From NCBI GenBank assembly GCA_964592255.1, contig CAZQCI010000068.1, forward strand, positions 1-11,413: a DNA stretch of 11,413 bases. Direction: 5' to 3'. The stretch comes from CAZQCI01 sp964592255 (GTDB lineage Bacteria; UBA10199; SBBF01). Positions 7,762 through 11,413 of the stretch are shown one piece after another. The position numbers and the translations under genes are program-made. A model generated the notes under the pieces. That model did no database searches, was not told the DNA's origin, and saw only the letters and a program-made list of their open reading frames with translations. How positions within the stretch are numbered: the first letter of the stretch is position 1; every line of letters starts with the position of its first letter.

Positions 7762-7786
7762 ATTCCGGCTTAAAGCCTACCGGAAT
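7762..7786. repeat. REP-like palindrome at the kinase start
   Basis: ATTCCGG (7762-7768) and CCGGAAT (7780-7786) are perfect seven-base arms around an 11-base centre, CTTAAAGCCTA. With its flanks (TAG before, GAAGTC after) it resembles the dispersed extragenic palindromes of many bacteria built on ATTCCGG...CCGGAATGA. The right arm contains the first two bases of the ATG at 7785, so a folded mRNA would hide that start codon. Whether it is a genome-wide repeat cannot be seen from one copy. Confidence 0.45.
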
Positions 7787-9638
7787 GAAGTCTTTGTCAT
7801 TCATGAACTCTAGCGTTAAAAAAGATAACAAGCTGGGAAACTACCTCCTGATGGAAAAGATAGCTCAAGGAGGCATGGCCCAAGTTTATAAAGCCAAAAC
7901 GGTGGATCCTACCGGTATTGAACGCTTGGTTGTGATCAAACGTATTCTTCCTCATATTTCCTCCGATTCAGAATACATTCACATGCTGATCGATGAAGCC
8001 AAAATAGCCGTTCATTTTACTCACGGGAACATCGCTCAAATTTATGATTTGGGTAAAGTGGGGGATGATTATTTTATTGTGATGGAGTATGTGGATGGAA
8101 AAACATTGGGCCAAGTTTTACGTGAATTTAAAACACGTGAAAAACCCTTGCCGTTAGATGTAATCGCTTATTGTATTTCCGAGTTATGTTACGGTTTAGA
8201 TTACATGCACCGTAAAGCAGGTAACGATGGTCGTCCGCTGGGTGTGGTGCATCGAGATATTTCTCCGCAAAATATTATTGTTTCTTATTCTGGTACCGTA
8301 AAGTTGATTGATTTTGGTGTCGCAAAGGCTTTTGAAAAGTTATCTCATACTCAGTCGGGGGTCTTGAAAGGAAAGTTTGCGTACATGTCGCCAGAACAAG
8401 CGGAAGGCGCTAGTCTTGATCGGCGTTCCGATATTTTTTCAACAGGCATTCTATTGTGGGAAATGTTGACAGGGGAACGTTTATTTAAAAAAGGTAACAA
8501 TAAAGATACACTTAAAGCTGTAAAAGCGGCTCATGTGACCCCTCCATCAAAGTACCGTCGGGATATACCTCCAGAGTTGGATAAAATTGTTGAAAAGTCT
8601 TTACGTCGTAAGCCAGAAAAACGCTACCAGTCTGCTGCTGAAATGGGTCATGATTTGGAGAGGTTTCTGTTAAAGAATAATCCTGATTTTAGTCGGGTAA
8701 AAGTGGCAGAGTTTTTGTATCGTTATTTTGGCCCTGAGCCTGACGAAGAAGGATTGCCGCCAGAATTGCCCGAACTCGCTATTGAAAAAGAAAAAACGGT
8801 GGCACAGCCCATAAAACCTAAATTAGGAACAAGCACCGTCGATGAAGAAAAAACGGAAATTGATTGGAAGAAAAAGTGGGGGGGCATTATTCCTCAATGG
8901 GTTTGGATTTTGATTTTATTTTCAGCTTTTATTGGTGGGGCTGTCAGCGCCGTTGTTTGGTACCAAAAGACGAACTATGGCTTATTGACAATCACTGTGG
9001 ACCCTCCAGATTCTCAGGTATCGATGGATGATGAGGTGATTCCCCACAAGGGTCGTGCACTTTCTCTTAAACTTAAATCGGGACATGAAGCCTTGTTAAA
9101 TATTTCCCATGAAGGCTATGTGTCTTTTGAGAGCTCCTATACCTTGCGCCGCAGACAGTCTCGTTCTATTACTATTAAGTTAGAAAAAGAAATTCCTCCT
9201 TTTGGAACTCTTTTTATTACAACTCATCCTGGTGGGGCTTCTATTTTTCTAAATGATATGGAATGGAATCAAAAAACACCTGCAGAAATTCCTCATTTGC
9301 AGAGTGATAAATCAAACAGTGTGCGTTTAGTCTTAGATGGTTACGAAACGATCAGCCAAAGTGTTGTGCTTCATAAAGGGGAGAGAAAAGTATTAAATCT
9401 AACGTTCAAGGCGTTGTTCGGTATAGTAGAAATTAATACTAATCCTGAAGGGGCTACCGTAAGTATTGATGATCAAGTTGTTGGTACAACGCCTTTCATT
9501 GATCGTCGTGTAGATCCTTCTAAACCTTATAACTTTGAATTGTCCATGCCGGGCTTTCGAAAGCTTCAACAAGAAGTGAATGTAAGCGCTGCTGAAAATA
9601 AAAAATTGCTTTTCGATCTACAAAAAGGAGAGAATTAA
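7785..9638 (+). CDS. Membrane Ser/Thr protein kinase with C-terminal PEGA repeats
   Basis: Hanks-type Ser/Thr kinase, 617 residues from this start. Its catalytic domain has the glycine loop IAQGGMAQVY (26-35), ATP lysine in VVIK (K52), helix-C glutamate in IDEAK (E71), catalytic loop HRDISPQN (156-163), DFG (176-178) and activation-segment end MSPEQAEG. All key residues are present, so it should be active. After a charged linker comes one membrane segment (about 372-393), then three extracytoplasmic PEGA-like repeats beginning near 399 (GLLTITVDPPDSQV), 474 (GTLFITTHPGGASIF) and 546 (GIVEINTNPEGATV), the third with the typical VGTTPF. PEGA domains often bind envelope components, so this may be a surface sensor. 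An in-frame TTG at 7725 falls in a likely -35 box, so I prefer the ATG at 7785; an ATG at 7803 is also possible. The FHA-GGDEF gene follows by three bases. Confidence 0.93.
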   Translation: MKSLSFMNSSVKKDNKLGNYLLMEKIAQGGMAQVYKAKTVDPTGIERLVVIKRILPHISSDSEYIHMLIDEAKIAVHFTHGNIAQIYDLGKVGDDYFIVMEYVDGKTLGQVLREFKTREKPLPLDVIAYCISELCYGLDYMHRKAGNDGRPLGVVHRDISPQNIIVSYSGTVKLIDFGVAKAFEKLSHTQSGVLKGKFAYMSPEQAEGASLDRRSDIFSTGILLWEMLTGERLFKKGNNKDTLKAVKAAHVTPPSKYRRDIPPELDKIVEKSLRRKPEKRYQSAAEMGHDLERFLLKNNPDFSRVKVAEFLYRYFGPEPDEEGLPPELPELAIEKEKTVAQPIKPKLGTSTVDEEKTEIDWKKKWGGIIPQWVWILILFSAFIGGAVSAVVWYQKTNYGLLTITVDPPDSQVSMDDEVIPHKGRALSLKLKSGHEALLNISHEGYVSFESSYTLRRRQSRSITIKLEKEIPPFGTLFITTHPGGASIFLNDMEWNQKTPAEIPHLQSDKSNSVRLVLDGYETISQSVVLHKGERKVLNLTFKALFGIVEINTNPEGATVSIDDQVVGTTPFIDRRVDPSKPYNFELSMPGFRKLQQEVNVSAAENKKLLFDLQKGEN

Positions 9639-9641
9639 AAC

Positions 9642-10532
9642 ATGGGTGGCGACGAAACAGTCATTACAACTATTAAAGTGTTGGAAGATGAGGATAAGCG
9701 TCCCTATCTTACCTTTATTTGGGGACCTCGCATGGGGGAATTAGTGGGTTTAGAAAAGCCTGTAACCATTGTGGGAAGAATGCCGGAATGTGATTTGTGG
9801 ATTGAAGACAGTGCTATTTCTCGAAAACATTTTTCAGTGGAACTTCAAGGGAGCAAAGCATTTTTGAAAGATTTAGGTTCTACCAATGGGACGCTGGTTA
9901 ATGGAGAAAAAGTGATTCAGCATCCTCTTTCGGATGGCGATAAAATTCAAATTTCTAAAGATACAATTTTGGAATTTACTTATTTGGATGAGACACGCCG
10001 CATGTCCGAAAAAATGCGTTACGAGATGGGTGTGATGGATCCAGTGACTAACACTTATAATAAGCGTTTTTTTCTGGGACGTATCCGTGAAGAGTTTTCT
10101 TTCTCCAAAAGAGCAAAGCGTGATTTGTCACTGATTATCTTTGATCTGGATCATTTTAAAATTGTGAACGATAAGTACGGTCATTTGGCAGGAGATTTTG
10201 TTTTACAAAAAATTGGCAGTGTCGTTTTAAAAACAATTCGTACGCATGATATTTTAGCTCGTTATGGTGGTGAAGAATTTGTTGTGCTGATGCGCGATAC
10301 CACATGCCAAAATGCGGTTAATCTGGCTGAGCGATTACGTAAGGTGATTGAAGAAACAGAGTTTATTTATGAAAACCAACGTCTTCCCATCAGCATTTCT
10401 TGTGGCATTGCTACTTTAGATGAAACACAAACGGATCATCGTAGTCTCATTGGTGATGCCGATCGTGTTTTGTATCAAGCGAAAGAAGAAGGAAGAAATC
10501 GCGTCAAAGGTCCTTGTGATTCAAAAATATAA
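9642..10532 (+). CDS. FHA-GGDEF diguanylate cyclase
   Basis: Soluble protein of 296 residues that should make c-di-GMP from two GTP. An N-terminal FHA domain (about 22-115), a phosphothreonine reader, shows VGR (44-46), the SRKH motif (60-63) and STNGT (80-84) that contact phosphopeptide. A short helical linker (about 116-130) leads to a GGDEF domain (about 131-290) with the metal and substrate stretch FDLDHFKIVNDKYGHLAGD, active site GGEEF (209-213) and an intact RxxD inhibitory site (RTHD, 200-203) five residues before it. Catalysis and product inhibition both look functional. The N-terminal tail DETVITTIK (4-12) offers Thr 6, 9 and 10 as phosphorylation sites that the FHA domain could read. 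AAGGAG at 9625-9630 lies within the end of the kinase gene, indicating an operon and a probable kinase-substrate pair. It resembles FHA-GGDEF proteins such as Bdellovibrio DgcB. Confidence 0.93.
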   Translation: MGGDETVITTIKVLEDEDKRPYLTFIWGPRMGELVGLEKPVTIVGRMPECDLWIEDSAISRKHFSVELQGSKAFLKDLGSTNGTLVNGEKVIQHPLSDGDKIQISKDTILEFTYLDETRRMSEKMRYEMGVMDPVTNTYNKRFFLGRIREEFSFSKRAKRDLSLIIFDLDHFKIVNDKYGHLAGDFVLQKIGSVVLKTIRTHDILARYGGEEFVVLMRDTTCQNAVNLAERLRKVIEETEFIYENQRLPISISCGIATLDETQTDHRSLIGDADRVLYQAKEEGRNRVKGPCDSKI

Positions 10533-10566
10533 TTGGGCTCATCATGCAAAATAAGGCAATAATCGA

Positions 10567-10595
10567 TTGACCTTATAATACTATTTTTTTATAAA
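10567..10595 (+). promoter_or_regulatory. Sigma70-like promoter for the PP2C phosphatase gene
   Basis: TTGACC (10567-10572) and TATAAA (10590-10595) are separated by exactly 17 bases, a near-consensus arrangement. The expected start, six or seven bases after the -10 box, coincides with the A of the ATG at 10602. No Shine-Dalgarno site precedes that ATG, so a leaderless transcript is likely. Inverted arms ATAAGG (10551-10556) and CCTTAT (10571-10576) flank and overlap the -35 region and could be an operator. Confidence 0.55.
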
Positions 10596-10601
10596 CTCTT
10601 T

Positions 10602-11219
10602 ATGAAAATCATGCCGTATGGCTTGAGTGATGTTGGCAAAAAACGGAAACAAAATGAAGATTGTTTCTTGATGAACGAAAAGTTGTCGTTGTTCATTGTT
10701 GCCGATGGTATGGGGGGGCATTCAGGGGGTGAGTTTGCTAGTCGCATGGCGGTACAGACGGTGGAAGAGGTGATTAACAACCTCACCAGCGATCCTGAAG
10801 CAACCGTCATCTCAGGCGTTAACACAGCTGATGCCGAAAATGGGGATCAATTGCGTTACGCTATCGAAACAGCCTCCAAAAAAATTTATGATCGAGCGAT
10901 GTACGACACATCACTCAAAGGAATGGGTACCACAATTGTCGTTGCTCTTTTTTCAGAAGGTCAAGTGCATGTGGCAAATGTGGGGGATTCACGGGCTTAT
11001 TTTTTCAGAGACAAAAAAATGTCTCAAATGACTACGGACCATTCTTTAGTTAATGAACAACTGAAAGCGGGTTTAATTTCAAAACAAGAAGTTCGTTCTC
11101 ATAAGTTAAAAAATATTATCACTCGTTCGGTGGGCTATCAAGAAACGGTCGAAATTGATGTAAGAACTTATGACGTAAAAATAGGGGATAAAATTCTGTA
11201 TTCAAATACAATTACCTAA
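10602..11219 (+). CDS. PP2C-type Ser/Thr phosphatase, C-terminally truncated
   Basis: PPM/PP2C metal-dependent phosphatase, expected to reverse Ser/Thr kinase phosphorylation. Visible motifs in order: KKRKQNEDCF (13-22) with the conserved NED, the metal motif FIVADGMGGHSGG (31-43), GMGTTIVVAL (107-116), VANVGDSRAYFF (124-135), TTDHS (144-148) and ITRSVG (173-178). After KIGDKIL (193-199) the family normally reads LCSDGL; here it reads YSNTIT and stops, giving 205 residues where about 240-260 are usual. The second metal Asp (SDG) and the later DN motif are therefore lost, so the product is probably inactive. Homology ends at about 11200-11204, where the base composition and codon use change. 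It follows the FHA-GGDEF gene by 69 bases, with its own promoter. A frameshift, an insertion or a local rearrangement could explain the truncation. Confidence 0.85.
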   Translation: MKIMPYGLSDVGKKRKQNEDCFLMNEKLSLFIVADGMGGHSGGEFASRMAVQTVEEVINNLTSDPEATVISGVNTADAENGDQLRYAIETASKKIYDRAMYDTSLKGMGTTIVVALFSEGQVHVANVGDSRAYFFRDKKMSQMTTDHSLVNEQLKAGLISKQEVRSHKLKNIITRSVGYQETVEIDVRTYDVKIGDKILYSNTIT

Positions 11220-11229
11220 GAATGAGGCC

Positions 11230-11413
11230 ATGATAAATCTGAGTAATAAAATTAATAAACATGCATGGTTCATTGATTTTGAGAGAAGGACAAGACAAAC
11301 TTCTTTAAAAATGGATGAGGAAATGCTTTTGGAAAGACAAAGAAAGAAAAAGTTTACAGTGGAGAAAGATATGATGAGATTGTTTAAGGAATCCCTTAAA
11401 AAAACAGAAGAAG
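11230..11413 (+). CDS. Unidentified lysine-rich ORF, 3' partial
   Basis: An open frame begins with ATG at 11230 and runs past the window end; 61 codons are visible (starting MINLSNKINKHAWFIDFERR). It is rich in Lys, Glu and Met, probably helical (for example MLLERQRKKKFTVEKDMMRL), with no recognised domain. All six arginine codons are AGA or AGG, while the phosphatase just upstream uses mainly CGN codons. That suggests recently acquired DNA sitting where the phosphatase C-terminus should be. The nearest Shine-Dalgarno-like bases, GAGG at 11224-11227, lie only two bases from the ATG, so the start is uncertain. I cannot give it a function. Confidence 0.5.
   Translation, partial: MINLSNKINKHAWFIDFERRTRQTSLKMDEEMLLERQRKKKFTVEKDMMRLFKESLKKTEE

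Noticed and set aside
7725..7784. In-frame TTG as the start of the kinase
   Set aside because: The TTG is part of a perfect TTGACA hexamer, has no ribosome-binding site, and the added 20 residues precede the usual N-terminus; they also read across a palindromic repeat.
10533..10601. Factor-independent terminator after the FHA-GGDEF gene
   Set aside because: There is a T-run, but no GC-rich stem precedes it; the T-run falls inside the promoter spacer of the phosphatase gene.
1..11413. CRISPR array, tRNA or rRNA genes, complete insertion sequence
   Set aside because: Reading through both strands showed no regularly spaced direct repeats, no tRNA cloverleaf or rRNA sequence, and no recognisable transposase within the window.

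Overview
The window is about 11.4 kb, moderately AT-rich by eye and densely coding. Three things suggest a Gram-negative bacterium of the old 'deltaproteobacterial' assemblage (Myxococcota, Bdellovibrionota or a related lineage). It has a pst-phoU phosphate operon and a biosynthetic transglycosylase MtgA. It also has a eukaryote-like kinase with the HRDISPQN catalytic loop and C-terminal PEGA repeats, next to an FHA-GGDEF protein. The species cannot be named from the sequence alone.

Left part (1-4204, + strand): the high-affinity phosphate uptake operon pstS (5' end cut by the window), pstC, pstA, pstB and phoU, closely packed. pstB and phoU overlap by one base. An imperfect hairpin fills most of the pstC-pstA gap. 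PstS binds phosphate outside the membrane, PstC/PstA form the channel, PstB drives it with ATP, and PhoU links transport to phosphate signalling.

Middle part (4201-6852, - strand): a 685-residue protein of unknown family with an HEIAH zinc-protease-type motif, running convergently into phoU. Next to it is about 0.6 kb with no intact gene. That stretch holds a protein-like but start-less and apparently frameshifted reading frame, a long imperfect inverted repeat and a short palindrome. It looks like decayed accessory DNA. mtgA (6853-7659, - strand) follows, with an unusual acidic C-terminal tail.

Right part (7725-11413, + strand): a signalling cluster transcribed divergently from mtgA. It encodes a membrane Ser/Thr kinase with three PEGA-like repeats, a soluble FHA-GGDEF diguanylate cyclase with a Thr-rich N-terminal tail, and a PP2C-type phosphatase. 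These suit a phosphorylation-controlled c-di-GMP circuit: kinase writes, FHA reads, phosphatase erases. The phosphatase frame ends abruptly just where the conserved SDG motif should be. It is followed by the start of an unrelated, lysine-rich reading frame with different arginine codon use, as if foreign DNA or a rearrangement had cut the phosphatase. The phosphatase also has a good sigma70-like promoter that would start the transcript at its ATG, which would make the mRNA leaderless.
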